Assembly: GCF_011050415.1 (NCBI RefSeq)
Contig: NZ_DRFS01000022.1
Coordinates: forward strand, 124,001 to 188,000
Direction of reading: 5' to 3'
Source of the DNA: Halomonas sp.
GTDB taxonomy: Bacteria; Pseudomonadota; Gammaproteobacteria; Pseudomonadales; Halomonadaceae
DNA: 64,000 nucleotides
Position numbers and translations under genes: made by a program. Positions 48,405-58,700 of the stretch are shown in pieces. Each line of letters begins with the position of its first letter. Within the stretch, counting starts at the first letter, position 1. The notes beneath the pieces were generated by a model, which was not told the origin of the DNA, did not search any database, and worked only from the letters and a program-made list of their open reading frames with translations.

Positions 48405-49004
48405 ATGTCAATTCAGCACATAAAAGCCAGCCTCTATGAAGCACATAAAGCCCTTGAGAACCTTCTATCCAATCAGGACACGCTTGAAAGCATTGAGCGC
48501 GCATCTGAATTGTTAGTTACCACTTTTGAGCGCAAAGGCCGCGTCTACTCATGTGGTAATGGAGGCTCAATGTGCGATGCAATGCACTTCGCTGAAGAGC
48601 TTACAGGGCGTTATCGCAGCGATCGTGCCGCCCTTGCCGCTGCGGCTATCAGCGACCCAGGGCATATGAGCTGCGTTAGCAATGACCTAGGCTATGAGTA
48701 CGTCTTTTCGCGCTACATTGAGGCGCATGGTCGTGAGGGCGACTGTTTATTGGCGCTTAGCACCAGTGGTACAAGCAAAAATGTTTTAGCTGCTGCTCGT
48801 GCGGCGAAGACGCTGGGCTTAAATGTAATTGTTTTATCAGGTAGAGAAAGCCCGGAGCTAGAAGCACTGAGTGATGTGTATATCTGTACACCCGCTGGCA
48901 GCTACGCAGATCGCGTGCAAGAGCTACATATCAAGGTGCTACATATCCTCATTGAGCTGGTAGAGCGGCATTTCTTTCCGTCAAATTACCAAGTGGATCC
49001 GTGA
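48405..49004 (+). CDS. gmhA: GmhA-like phosphoheptose isomerase (SIS domain)
   Basis: About 199 residues from ATG 48405, chosen because GAGGGA lies six bases before it; an ATG at 48393 would lack an RBS. Converts sedoheptulose 7-phosphate to D-glycero-manno-heptose 7-phosphate for LPS core. SIS motifs: SCGNGGSMCDAMHFAEELTG, SNDLGYEYVFSRYIE, LALSTSGTSKNVLAA and the C-terminal zinc His in ELHIKVLHILIE. GSMCDAMHF has Met/Cys where most GmhA have Ala, a small departure. Stand-alone here; other heptose genes must be elsewhere. Confidence 0.93.
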   Translation: MSIQHIKASLYEAHKALENLLSNQDTLESIERASELLVTTFERKGRVYSCGNGGSMCDAMHFAEELTGRYRSDRAALAAAAISDPGHMSCVSNDLGYEYVFSRYIEAHGREGDCLLALSTSGTSKNVLAAARAAKTLGLNVIVLSGRESPELEALSDVYICTPAGSYADRVQELHIKVLHILIELVERHFFPSNYQVDP

Positions 49005-49078
49005 TCCTTCTTGAATAGGGGTATTGCTCGTTGGCACGATGGCGAGGCGGCCACATGCATTTGGGTAGCGCCAAATTT

Positions 49079-49639
49079 TCAAAAAACTGCTGTATGTTTT
49101 ACCAATACCGCTAAACCAATGCCTATCAGCACAACACCGCCAATTAATTCTGCCCAGTGACCAACAAACTTGCCGAGTTTGTGGCCCAGGAAAGTGCCCA
49201 TAGAGGCCATCACGGTAGTGGCGAGGCCGATAGCTAAACTGGTGGCGATAATATTGGCATCAATAAAGGCAAGGCTTGCACCCACGGCCATGGCATCAAT
49301 GCTGGTAGCGGTGGCGGTAAGCACTAGCAGCCAGAGTGTTTGCTTTTTATGCTCTATCTTTTCTTCTTTTTTGAGCCCGGCGTACATCATATGTAGGCCA
49401 ATAATGGTTAGCAGCGTAAAGGCCACCCAGTGGTCCCAGGCTTCTACATACTGTTGCGAGGCCTTACCTGCAGCCCAACCGAGTATTGGTGTGATCGCTT
49501 CGATTACGCCAAACACCAAACCAATTCCGATAGCATGACGGAGCCGTGGTTTTTGCAGTTCAGCGCCTTTACTAAGAGAAGCGGCGAAGGCGTCTGCTGA
49601 CATGGACACAGCAAGAAATAGTAGCGTGATGGGCGTCAT
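49079..49639 (-). CDS. mntP: Manganese efflux pump MntP
   Basis: It has 186 residues and six helices. The two Asp-containing transport motifs appear as SMSADAFAASLSKG and SIDAMAVGASLAF. LGHKLGKFVGHWAELIGGVVLIGIG closes the protein. Exports Mn2+ and protects against excess. In E. coli the gene is preceded by a yybP-ykoY Mn riboswitch; I looked for that fold in the 5' region and did not see it. Confidence 0.95.
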   Translation of the reverse strand: MTPITLLFLAVSMSADAFAASLSKGAELQKPRLRHAIGIGLVFGVIEAITPILGWAAGKASQQYVEAWDHWVAFTLLTIIGLHMMYAGLKKEEKIEHKKQTLWLLVLTATATSIDAMAVGASLAFIDANIIATSLAIGLATTVMASMGTFLGHKLGKFVGHWAELIGGVVLIGIGLAVLVKHTAVF

Positions 49640-50167
49640 GGAGTATCCATTCCCTTGCTGAAAACTGTTGTTGAAAAATTAACGCGCATATAAATCTTCA
49701 AGCATGACGACAAAAGCCATATTTGAGTATAAAGGTTGGGTATTCGATAGAGCTGAATCCTACCATGTTTTAATGCTTAAGCAAGTGAGGTGGTTAACAA
49801 TAAAGTTTGTATTTGTGAACTAATATAGCCTTGGCTAACAATGTGTGTGCTAGCTGATTTTATTGCCTATTTGTTGGTTTTTCTTGTTTGTTTTATATGT
49901 GGTTTTCACCTTTTTGTTTGGATTGTTTTTGTTGTTATCTGAATTAAAAAGCGTAGTTTAAATATTGAAACATTGGTTGAGAATTAAAGTTTATGAGTAT
50001 GCAAAGTTAAGCATCACTATTCAGGAACCAAGAATTAAACACTCTGCAGATGAAATAGTGTTACGGTATTTGGTGCTTGTGTTACAGTGTGTACGCGCTG
50101 GATTTCTGCCGGTTTTCGCTAGCATGTTGGGCATGGTTGAAACAGTGTCTAAAAAGAGGAAGGCCGC
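49640..50167. other. Divergent AT-rich intergenic region
   Basis: About 530 bp between mntP and the first diguanylate cyclase. T-rich stretches at 49860-49935. No convincing gene; promoters in both directions are expected but not located. It ends with AGAGGAAGG, the RBS of the cyclase gene. Confidence 0.5.
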
Positions 50168-51574
50168 ATGAAACGGGCGTTTCCCCTTGCTCTTGTGTTA
50201 TTAATTTTAGCTAAACAAGTAGAGTTTAATATGCGATTAGCGGCGTTTATTCGGGCTGAAATTGAGTCGATTCTTAGAGATTGGGAAGAATTTTCCAAAA
50301 CCCTCTATCACGCCAAGAATATGAGTAAAAAAGAGCTGCGCGATCATGCCAGAGAAATGCTACTGGAGATTGCTGATGATCTCGATTCTCAGCAAGACGA
50401 GTCTCAGCAGGCAGCTAAATCAAAGGGCTGCGCGCCAAAAGGTGGGGAAGATACCTGGGCAGAAGTGCACGGTGAGGATCGACAGACCAGCGGCTTCACC
50501 GTTATTGAAACAGTCTCTGAATTTCGGGCGCTGCGAGCGAGCGTAGTGTCGCACTGGAGTAAAGCGCACCCGACGCTGGCTGGTCAAAGGCTAGAAGACC
50601 TCACCCGTTTCCATGAAGCAATTGATCAAGCCGTCGCTGAATCATTAGAGCAGTACGCCACCGCTAAAGAGATGGAAACCCGACTGTTCGGTGCCATTCT
50701 GCTTGCATCGCCAGACCCGATTTATGTGCTCGACCTCGAAGGTCGCTTTATCTATGCCAACAAGGCCACCGCTGACTTATTTGCGATGGAACCTGAGGCC
50801 ATTATCGGCAAATCGACGTTTGATCTTGGTTTCTCGTTTGCCTCTGACTTTCAGCGCAATCTTGACAAGGTCATTGCTGATCAATCCACCTTTCGCGGTA
50901 AGTTTGTGCACACCTTCGCTTCTGGACTGGGTGAGCGGTTCGAGTATCTGCTTGCTCCCGTGCTTGATGAACAGCAAGACACTGAAGCAACCGTATGTAT
51001 TTCCCGGGATATAACCGAACAGGCTCTAGCTGACGAAAAAATCTGGCACAACGCCCACCATGACCTGCTAACTGGGCTACCGAACCGTCGTCTTTTCCTG
51101 GATCGTCTGGAACAGGAGATCAAGCATGCTAAGCGTCGTAGCCAACCTTTAGCACTGCTTTTTATGGATCTTGACGGTTTTAAAGATATTAACGACACCC
51201 TTGGCCATGAAGCAGGGGATCGCATGCTGGTTGATGTAGCGGAGAGACTGATTAATTGTGTTAGGGCAAACGATACTGTTGCTCGTTTAGGAGGCGATGA
51301 ATTTACCGTAATTCTCACCGGCGCTGAGCAGCGCAAGCACGTTGAGTGTGTGGCTCAAACGATTATTGATGCCCTTGCGTTGCCTTTCAAAATTGGTCAA
51401 CAGAGTGTCCAAATTTCCATCAGCATTGGGGTCTCGTTTTACCTCGAAGACGCTTCTACCCCTAATGCACTGTTAGAAGCTGCGGATCAGGCAATGTATA
51501 AAGCCAAAAAAGCGGGTTCCAATCAAATGTGTTTTTACGACATGCCTGATAAAGCAGCTATAACGTCGGCCTAG
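50168..51574 (+). CDS. Diguanylate cyclase, RsbRD_N-PAS-GGDEF (1)
   Basis: It has 468 residues. A good RBS (GAGGAAGG) supports ATG 50168, giving a short hydrophobic N-terminus (FPLALVLLILAKQV) absent from the paralogue; MRLAAFIRAEIE at codon 22 is where the homology begins. RsbRD_N-like helical sensor (about 25-160), PAS (about 175-290: DPIYVLDLEGRFIYANKATA), GGDEF (about 305-460) with intact GGDEF and the inhibitory RxxD (RAND) five residues before it. Makes cyclic di-GMP, with product inhibition expected. Followed by a close copy. Confidence 0.9.
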   Translation: MKRAFPLALVLLILAKQVEFNMRLAAFIRAEIESILRDWEEFSKTLYHAKNMSKKELRDHAREMLLEIADDLDSQQDESQQAAKSKGCAPKGGEDTWAEVHGEDRQTSGFTVIETVSEFRALRASVVSHWSKAHPTLAGQRLEDLTRFHEAIDQAVAESLEQYATAKEMETRLFGAILLASPDPIYVLDLEGRFIYANKATADLFAMEPEAIIGKSTFDLGFSFASDFQRNLDKVIADQSTFRGKFVHTFASGLGERFEYLLAPVLDEQQDTEATVCISRDITEQALADEKIWHNAHHDLLTGLPNRRLFLDRLEQEIKHAKRRSQPLALLFMDLDGFKDINDTLGHEAGDRMLVDVAERLINCVRANDTVARLGGDEFTVILTGAEQRKHVECVAQTIIDALALPFKIGQQSVQISISIGVSFYLEDASTPNALLEAADQAMYKAKKAGSNQMCFYDMPDKAAITSA

Positions 51575-51767
51575 CGTGATTTAGCGGCTAAGCCATTTCT
51601 ACAGATCCAAAATTCCGAAATCGTGCTTTAACATTCATGGTTTGTGCTACGTTGTATACACTGTAATTTACTTAATAAGTTTCGTTACCCTGCTTATTAA
51701 ACATGAAATATTAATTAAGCACAGCAAATTTTAGTTTCTCTTTTCTGGTTTAATTGGTAATTAAAAA

Positions 51768-53123
51768 ATGTTAATAAATATAAGATTAGCGACGTTTATT
51801 CGGATAGAAATGGAGCCAATACTTTTGGCTTGGGAAAAATTTGCCAGAACTCTTCTTCACGCTAAGTATATGGATAAGGCAGCGCTACGCGCTCACGCAA
51901 GAGAAATGCTTCTTGAAATTGCCGATGATCTAGAATCAATTCAAAGTGAGACGGAGCAGGCTGCCAAATCAAAAGGTTTAGCACCTGAGGATGGAGAGGA
52001 GTCCTGGGCAGAGGTTCGCGCTGAGGAGCGACATACCAACGGTTTTAGCGTGATTGAGACAATTTCCGAGTTTCGCGCCCTGCGTGCAAGCGTGGTATCG
52101 CTTTGGTCTAAAGCTTACCCAAAGGTTTCCATCCAGCAGCGCGAAGACCTCTCCCGATTTCATGAAGCGATAGATCAGGCCGTTGCTGAAACGCTGCAGC
52201 AGTATGCCACTACGAATGACATGGATAATAGGCTGTTCGGTGCCATTCTGATCGCATCTCCCGATCCGATTTATGTGCTGGACCTCGAAGGCAGGTTCAT
52301 TTATGCCAACAGAGCCAGTGACAACCTTTTCGCGCTTGAGCCCGAGGCGATCATTGGCAAGTCGCCTTTGGATCTAGGGTTTTCATTCGCCTGCGATTTT
52401 CAACGCCATCTTGAGAAGGTGATTGCTGACCAGGTTATCTACCGCGGTAAATTCGCTTATGCATTTGCTTCTGGCGATGGCGAGCGGTTCGAGTATCTGC
52501 TCGCTCCCGTGCTAGATGAACAAAAGAACACTGAGGCGGCCATATGTATTTTCCGAGATATTACCGAACAGGCACTCGCTGAAGAAAAAAATTGGCACAG
52601 CGCTCACCATGACCTTCTAACGGGGCTACCCAACCGGCGGCTTTTCTTGGATCGCTTGGAGCAGGAAATCAAACATGCAAAGCGCCGTAGCCAAACTCTT
52701 GCACTGCTTTTCTTGGATCTTGATGGTTTCAAGAAAATCAATGATTCCCTCGGACATGAAGCGGGGGATCAGGTACTAACGGCAGTAGCAAAGCGCTTAA
52801 CTGAGAGTGTCCGGGAGAACGACACGGTTGCCCGGTTGGGAGGCGATGAATTTACTGTAATTCTTACTGGAATTGAACAACGCAAAGATGTTGAAGTTGT
52901 GGCTCAGAATATTATGGGTGCAATCGCGATGCCGTTCCAAATCGCGCGACAAGGTGTGCAAATTTCAGTGAGTATAGGAATCTCGCTATATCCCCAAGAC
53001 GCATCCCTCCCTGAAGTGCTGCTAGAAGCTGCAGACCAAGCCATGTATACAGCCAAAAAAGCAGGCGCTAATCGGATGTACTTTTACAATCCAGGCAATA
53101 AAATTGACACTCAATCAAGCTGA
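51768..53123 (+). CDS. Diguanylate cyclase, RsbRD_N-PAS-GGDEF (2), tandem copy
   Basis: It has 451 residues, colinear with the gene at 50168 over its entire length and strikingly similar in the PAS and GGDEF parts (ASPDPIYVLDLEGRFIYAN and HHDLLTGLPNRRLFLDRLEQ are identical). GGDEF and RxxD (REND) are intact. It starts at an ATG without a clear RBS after an AT-rich 190-bp gap that probably holds its own promoter, so the copies could be regulated separately. The sensory N-terminus has diverged more than the catalytic domain. Confidence 0.9.
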   Translation: MLINIRLATFIRIEMEPILLAWEKFARTLLHAKYMDKAALRAHAREMLLEIADDLESIQSETEQAAKSKGLAPEDGEESWAEVRAEERHTNGFSVIETISEFRALRASVVSLWSKAYPKVSIQQREDLSRFHEAIDQAVAETLQQYATTNDMDNRLFGAILIASPDPIYVLDLEGRFIYANRASDNLFALEPEAIIGKSPLDLGFSFACDFQRHLEKVIADQVIYRGKFAYAFASGDGERFEYLLAPVLDEQKNTEAAICIFRDITEQALAEEKNWHSAHHDLLTGLPNRRLFLDRLEQEIKHAKRRSQTLALLFLDLDGFKKINDSLGHEAGDQVLTAVAKRLTESVRENDTVARLGGDEFTVILTGIEQRKDVEVVAQNIMGAIAMPFQIARQGVQISVSIGISLYPQDASLPEVLLEAADQAMYTAKKAGANRMYFYNPGNKIDTQSS

Positions 53124-53175
53124 ACTTGCTTGCGGACAAAACGCTTCCCTTACTGTTTACTGCAGCAAAAGGTAA

Positions 53176-54147
53176 TTATGCTGATGCCTCAGCAGGCAGC
53201 ACTGCTGTTCTGGCACCGCGCAACTGGCTAACATCAGCACGTGGTGGCGCGCCGAACATGCGGCTATATTCGCGGCTGAAGTGCGAAGGGCTTTCATAAC
53301 CTACTCGATAACTGGCGGTGGCCGCCTCAAGCCCCTCTGCTAGCATTAGCCGCCGAGCCTCGTGCAGGCGCAGCTTCTTTTGGTACTGCAGGGGTGACAT
53401 ACGTGTGACTTGGCGGAAGCTGTGATAAAGCGTCGATTCGCTCATATTGACGGCGGCTGCCAGCTCACGGATCTTAAGCGGTTGGGTGTAGTGCTCTTTC
53501 AAGGCATAGATGACCTGCGCAATGCGATTGGCCTGGGAGTCCGAGGCAGCAAAGCGTCGCATGTGAGGCCCCATTTCGCCCATAAGCGCCCGATAGATGA
53601 GCTCTCGTCGGGCCAGGGGTGAAAGCACTTTGATATCTTCTGGGGAGTCGAGCAGGCTTAAGAGTCGATAGAGCGCGCCCTGCATACGTGCATCCATGGG
53701 AGCTGATTTTAAGCCGCAGTCCATCTCGGAGCAGATAGCATCATTCCCGGCAGGCGGCGCTTTTTCGCCCAGTTCCAGTATCAATCCCGCTACTTCTTGA
53801 GGATCCACCGAGACCTTTACTGCGAGGAAGGGTTTTTCTGGGGTGGCATGATCAATCCTGCCTGTCACCGGCAGGTGAACGGCGCTCGCCATGTAGCTGG
53901 GCCCGGTGTAAACAATCTCCTTATCACCCAGCAGCACGGTCTTGCTGCCCTGAACAACAAAGCATAGGCAAGGCTCATAAACGGCACAGTGAAAACTGGA
54001 AGGAGCGTCAGCGCGCACCAGTTGAACCTCTGCAATCGCTGTGTCCTGGAGTGCTTCCAGGGGCGACCAGCGGCGAACGACTTGGCTTAATTGCTGTGGC
54101 AGGCTTTCGCTAAAATGAGCAATCTGGTCAGGCATGATAACAGTCAC
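53176..54147 (-). CDS. AraC-family regulator (AraC_N type), probable pump regulator
   Basis: About 323 residues from GTG 54147. AGGAGGA ends just before an alternative GTG at 54153, leaving no spacing, but stands six bases from this one. N-terminal AraC_N cupin-like domain (PCLCFVVQGSKTVLLGDKEI, SAVHLPVTGRI), C-terminal HTH pair (KIRELAAAVNMSESTLYHSF; ASYRVGYESPSHFSREYSRMFG). YqhC-like architecture. Divergent from the RND pump genes, so it may control them. Convergent with the cyclase gene. Confidence 0.9.
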   Translation of the reverse strand: MTVIMPDQIAHFSESLPQQLSQVVRRWSPLEALQDTAIAEVQLVRADAPSSFHCAVYEPCLCFVVQGSKTVLLGDKEIVYTGPSYMASAVHLPVTGRIDHATPEKPFLAVKVSVDPQEVAGLILELGEKAPPAGNDAICSEMDCGLKSAPMDARMQGALYRLLSLLDSPEDIKVLSPLARRELIYRALMGEMGPHMRRFAASDSQANRIAQVIYALKEHYTQPLKIRELAAAVNMSESTLYHSFRQVTRMSPLQYQKKLRLHEARRLMLAEGLEAATASYRVGYESPSHFSREYSRMFGAPPRADVSQLRGARTAVLPAEASA

Positions 54148-54464
54148 GGGCACTCCTCCTTAACAGTTCGCAGTATAGGCCTTCGTTTCATTAATCGGAT
54201 GCCTTTTCATTTGCTTTTGCAGGATCAGGCAAGCACCTCGTAGAAACCGACAACCCATGCTCGCATGTCATCAGATAGTCATTTTGCCTAGACTCTCAAA
54301 TCAATCGATATTGCCATTAAGCAGCTTTGTTTGGCTATTTACCCATCTCGACAGAATTGGGCAATCATCCCGCAGGAATCTGATACCTCCATTGCGCTCG
54401 CTCCACCTATGTTAGCTGACATCTGATCGGTGCCCGGTGATGCCGACCTGGTCAGCCCCTCTTA

Positions 54465-54492
54465 TGAAATAAACATCTATGAAATAAACAGC
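54465..54492. repeat. Direct repeat in the AraC/RND intergenic region
   Basis: TATGAAATAAACA occurs at 54465-54477 and 54480-54492, 15 bp apart, 107 bp before the pump's adaptor gene. The rest of the 450-bp gap (54148-54598) shows no gene. Could be paired regulator half-sites or a slippage duplication. Confidence 0.5.
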
Positions 54493-54598
54493 GGCTGTCG
54501 AATCTGGCTCTGCTTAACCGACTAGTTAAACGCCCACAAGGTGCGAATGTATAACGAACGCTGCTATCGGTTTCCGGTAGCCATTGGAGCAAGTCATC

Positions 54599-55788
54599 AT
54601 GGCAAGTTTGAAACAAAGAGCTCGCTCAACACGTTGCTGGGCGATCATTCTGACCCTGCTGGTAGCAGCGTTACTAATCGGCTGCGAGGCCAAGAGCCAG
54701 GAGGAGGCGACTTCATCAGCTCCACCACCGCCTGAAGTCGATGTGGTGGAAATTATCACTCAGCCGGTGGTGTTGAGTGAGTCTTTCACTGGTCGCGTGG
54801 AAGCTGCGCAAACGGTTGATTTAAGGCCTCGAGTTAGTGGCTATATTCAGGAAGTTGCTTTCGAGGAGGGGGAGTTGGTAGAGCAGGGCGATCTGCTGTT
54901 CCTGATCGACCAGCGGCCTTACCAGGCGCGAATTGGCGCTGCTCAGGCTGAGCTTGCCCAGGCCAGGAGCCAGCTGGCGTTAGCCGGCAGCGAAGCCGAA
55001 CGCGCCCGAGTATTGCTAGGCCGCCAGGCTATTTCTCAAGAAGTGCATGACCAACGCCAGTCGGCACTAAGCAATGCTCGAGCTATGGTGGATGCCGCCG
55101 AGGCAGCCTTGGACACCGCTGAGTTAGATCTTGAGTACACCCGCATCACGGCACCGGTCAGTGGTCGTACCGGTCGGGCAATGGTGACGCGGGGCAATCT
55201 AGCCAACGCCGATCAGAGTCTTTTGACTACGCTCGTCACCATTGATCCTATTCATGTCTACTTCGAGGCAGACGAACAGGCGGCATTTGCCAGCCATACC
55301 ATGCTGAATAGCGGTGAGTCGAATAGCCTGAAGATCGAACTGGGCGGGGTGATGCCGCGCGACAGTTCACTGGGACCCTGGATTTTATCGATAACCGCTT
55401 GAACCCCAATACCGGCACCCTGCAATTCCGGGCGCTGCTGGCTAACCCGGATGGCCGCATACGGCCAGGGGAGTTTGCCCGGGTCGAAATGCCCGTTGCC
55501 CGCATGGAACAGGCACTGCTGGTGGATCGCAAAGCGATTCTGACCGATCAGGATCGTCGCTACGTCTATGTGGTTGGGGAAAACAACTTGGCCGATCGGC
55601 GCCAGGTAAGCACCGGGCGTCAAGTGGGAGAACAAACCGTCATCACGGAAGGGCTCAACGCCGGTGACCGGGTGATCGTTAATGGGGTGCAAAAAGTCTT
55701 TATGCCAGGCATGGAGGTCTCCCCTCAACAGGTGGCTGGTGCCCCAGCTGTTAACGCTCAGCCCGCCATTGCTGCCAGGGAAGATTAA
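54599..55788 (+). pseudogene. RND efflux membrane-fusion lipoprotein, interrupted by a frameshift
   Basis: Two overlapping frames form one AcrA/MexA-type adaptor. Frame 1 (54599-55402) has the lipobox LLIGC, SFTGRVEAAQTVDLRPRVSG, lipoyl and hairpin regions, then runs off at GGVMPRDSSLGPWILS, stop. Reading continues in another frame as TLDFIDNRLNPNTGTLQFRA, and GQVGEQTVITEGLNAGD-like C-terminal sequence to 55788. The shift lies near 55375. Without it the protein would be about 395 residues, normal for the family. The permease gene follows after 5 bp and is intact, so a sequencing error, programmed shift or recent mutation are all possible. Confidence 0.85.
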
Positions 55789-55793
55789 CCGCT

Positions 55794-58700
55794 ATGAATT
55801 TCTCCCGTTTCTTTGTGGATCGACCTATCTTCGCAGCAGTGCTGTCGATCATTATTCTGGCGGTGGGGCTGATATCCATCCCCAATTTGCCGATCAGCGA
55901 GTACCCAGACGTGGTGCCGCCCTCCGTGGTCGTTCGTACGGTCTACCCTGGCGCTAACCCAAAGGAGATCGCCGAGACCGTAGCAACGCCGTTGGAAGAA
56001 GCCATCAATGGCGTTGAGGACATGATGTACCTCAAGTCGGTCTCTGGTTCTGATGGCGTGCTGCAGATGACCGTCACCTTCCGTCCAGGTACCGATGCCG
56101 AGGAGGCTACGGTTCGAGTGCAGAACCGTGTTAGCCAGGCCGAGGCCCGACTGCCGGAAGCCGTGCGTCGTCAAGGTGTCACTACACAGAAGCAGTCGCC
56201 AACGTTTTTGATGGTCGTTCACCTGACCTCTCCCAGCGGAGAGTACGATACCCTCTACCTGCGCAACTACGTGCGGCTGAATGTGCGCGATCGCTTGGCG
56301 CGGCTCGAAGGGGTAGGCGATGCACAAATCTTCGGTGGCGGTGACTACGCCATGCGCGCTTGGCTTGATCCCGATCGGATAGCCGCCCGGGGCCTTACTG
56401 CCAGTGATGTGGTCGGGGCCATGCGGGAACAGAACGTGCAGGTCTCCGCCGGGCAGTTGGGTGCCGAACCTATCGCAAATAGTGATTTTCTCACCTTGAT
56501 CAACGCCCGTGGGCGATTGGAAACGGTGGAAGAGTTTGGCGATATCGTGCTGAGCCGTGGCGACAGCGGCGAATTACTCAGGCTCTCGGATGTGGCTCGG
56601 CTGGAAATGGGCGCCGGGGACTATACGCTGCGCTCGCAGCTGGACGGCCAAAACGCGGTGGGTATAGGGATTTTCCAGGCACCGGGGGCCAATGCGCTGG
56701 AGATCCGCGAACAGGTTATCGCCGTCATGGATGAGTTGTCCGAGCAGTTCCCCGAAGGCGTTGAGTATGAGGCGGTCTACGACACCACCATCTTTGTGAA
56801 CGACTCTATAAAATCGGTGATAGCCACACTACTGGAAGCCGTACTGCTGGTGGTGTTGGTGGTTACGCTTTTCCTCCAGACTTGGCGCGCCTCAATTATC
56901 CCTTTGCTTGCGGTGCCCGTCTCGGTAATCGGTACCTTCGGGGCGCTCTACCTGCTGGGTTACTCCATCAACACGCTGACCCTGTTTGGATTGGTGTTGG
57001 CCATTGGTATCGTGGTGGACGACGCCATTGTGGTGGTGGAAAACGTGGAGCGAAATATTGAGGAAGGCTTAAAGCCCCAGGCGGCCGCTCATCAGGCTAT
57101 GCGGGAAGTCTCCGGTCCTATTATCGCCGTAGGCCTGGTGCTGTGTGCGGTGTTTATCCCCATGGCTTTCCTCACGGGTGTAACGGGGCAGTTTTATCGG
57201 CAGTTCGCGGTGACGATTGCCATCTCCACGGTCATCTCCACGATTAACTCGCTGACCCTGTCACCTGCGCTGGCAGCGATGCTGCTCAAACCCCACAACG
57301 CGCCCAAAGATCGACTCACGCGGGTGATCGATAAACTGTTCGGTTGGATCTTTCGTCCCTTCAATCGCTTCTTTAACGCTAGCTCCAATAAGTACCAAAG
57401 TGGCGTGGCCCGCTCACTGAAGCATCGTGGGGCGGTGTTTTTGGTCTACGCGCTGTTGCTGCTGGGCACCGGTGTGATGTTCAAAGCGGTGCCGCCCGGC
57501 TTTATTCCGGTGCAGGACAAGCTTTATCTGATTGCAGGCGTCATTCTGCCTGAGGGGGCGTCACTGGAGAGAACCGACCAGATGCTCCAGAACGTTGTGG
57601 ATATAGCCATGGAAACCGAAGGCGTGGAGCATGCCATTGCCTTTCCTGGCTTGAACGCACTGCAGTTCACCAACACCTCCAATACCGGGGTAGCTTTTCT
57701 CACCCTGAGTGCCTTTGGAGAGCGCAGTCTTAGTGCTGCAGAGATAAACGCCCGAATTAACCAGGGTATTGGCGGTTTGAAAGAGGGATTTGCGTTCTCG
57801 TTTATGCCGCCACCGATTCTGGGGCTGGGCAATGGTTCGGGGTTTCAGCTGTTCATTGAGGATCGCGGTAATCTTGGTTTTGGGGCGCTACAGCAGGCGG
57901 TTAACCAGCTCCAGGGCGCGATTGCGCAAACGCCGGGGATGGGGTTTCCGATCAGCAGCTACCAGTCCAACGTGCCACAGTTGGATGCAGAAGTGGACCG
58001 GCTGAGGGCCAAGGCCCAGGGCGTACCTTTAACAGAGTTATTCGACACGTTGCAGACCTATCTTGGCTCGACCTATGTAAATGACTTTAATCGCTTTGGC
58101 CGCACGTGGCAGGTGATTGCCCAGGCGGATGCCCCTTTTCGAACCAGCGTGGAAGACATTGCCCGACTGCGTACCCGTAATGATCAAGGCGAGATGGTGC
58201 CCATCGGCACGATGGTAAATATCAGGCAAACCTTTGGCCCGGACCCGGTGTTGCGCTACAACGGCTATCCGGCGGCGGACTTGGCCGGTGAGTTTGATCC
58301 CCGCGTGCTCTCTTCCGCCCAGGCGATGGATATTATCAACGCTCTGGCGGAAGAGGTTTTGCCGCCAGGCATGGCACTTGAATGGACCGACTTGAGCTAC
58401 CAGCAATCCACCCAGGGTAATGCTGCGCTGGTGGTCTTCCCGCTATCGATCCTGCTGGTATTCCTGGTGTTGGCGGCGCTCTACGAGAGCTGGACATTAC
58501 CCTTGGCGGTGATTCTGATTGTACCTATGTCGATGCTGGCGGCGCTGATTGGCGTTTGGTTTGGCGGTGGTGACAACAACATCTTCGTGCAGGTAGGGCT
58601 GGTCGTGCTGATTGGGCTGGCATGTAAGAACGCTATCCTGATCGTGGAGTTTGCCCGTGAGCTGGAACTGCAAGGCATGAGCATAGTCGATGCGGCCCTG

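Noticed and set aside
49640-49760. Possible yybP-ykoY manganese riboswitch before mntP
   Set aside because: The conserved GGGGAGUAG-type motifs are not present in the 5' region.
49860-49935. T-rich stretch as a replication origin or AT-rich unwinding element
   Set aside because: No DnaA boxes or origin-associated genes (dnaA, gidA) nearby; ordinary AT-rich promoter DNA is simpler.
49965-50171. 68-codon frame before the first diguanylate cyclase
   Set aside because: Starts at TTG without an RBS, lies in an AT-rich promoter region and overlaps the cyclase start; likely chance.
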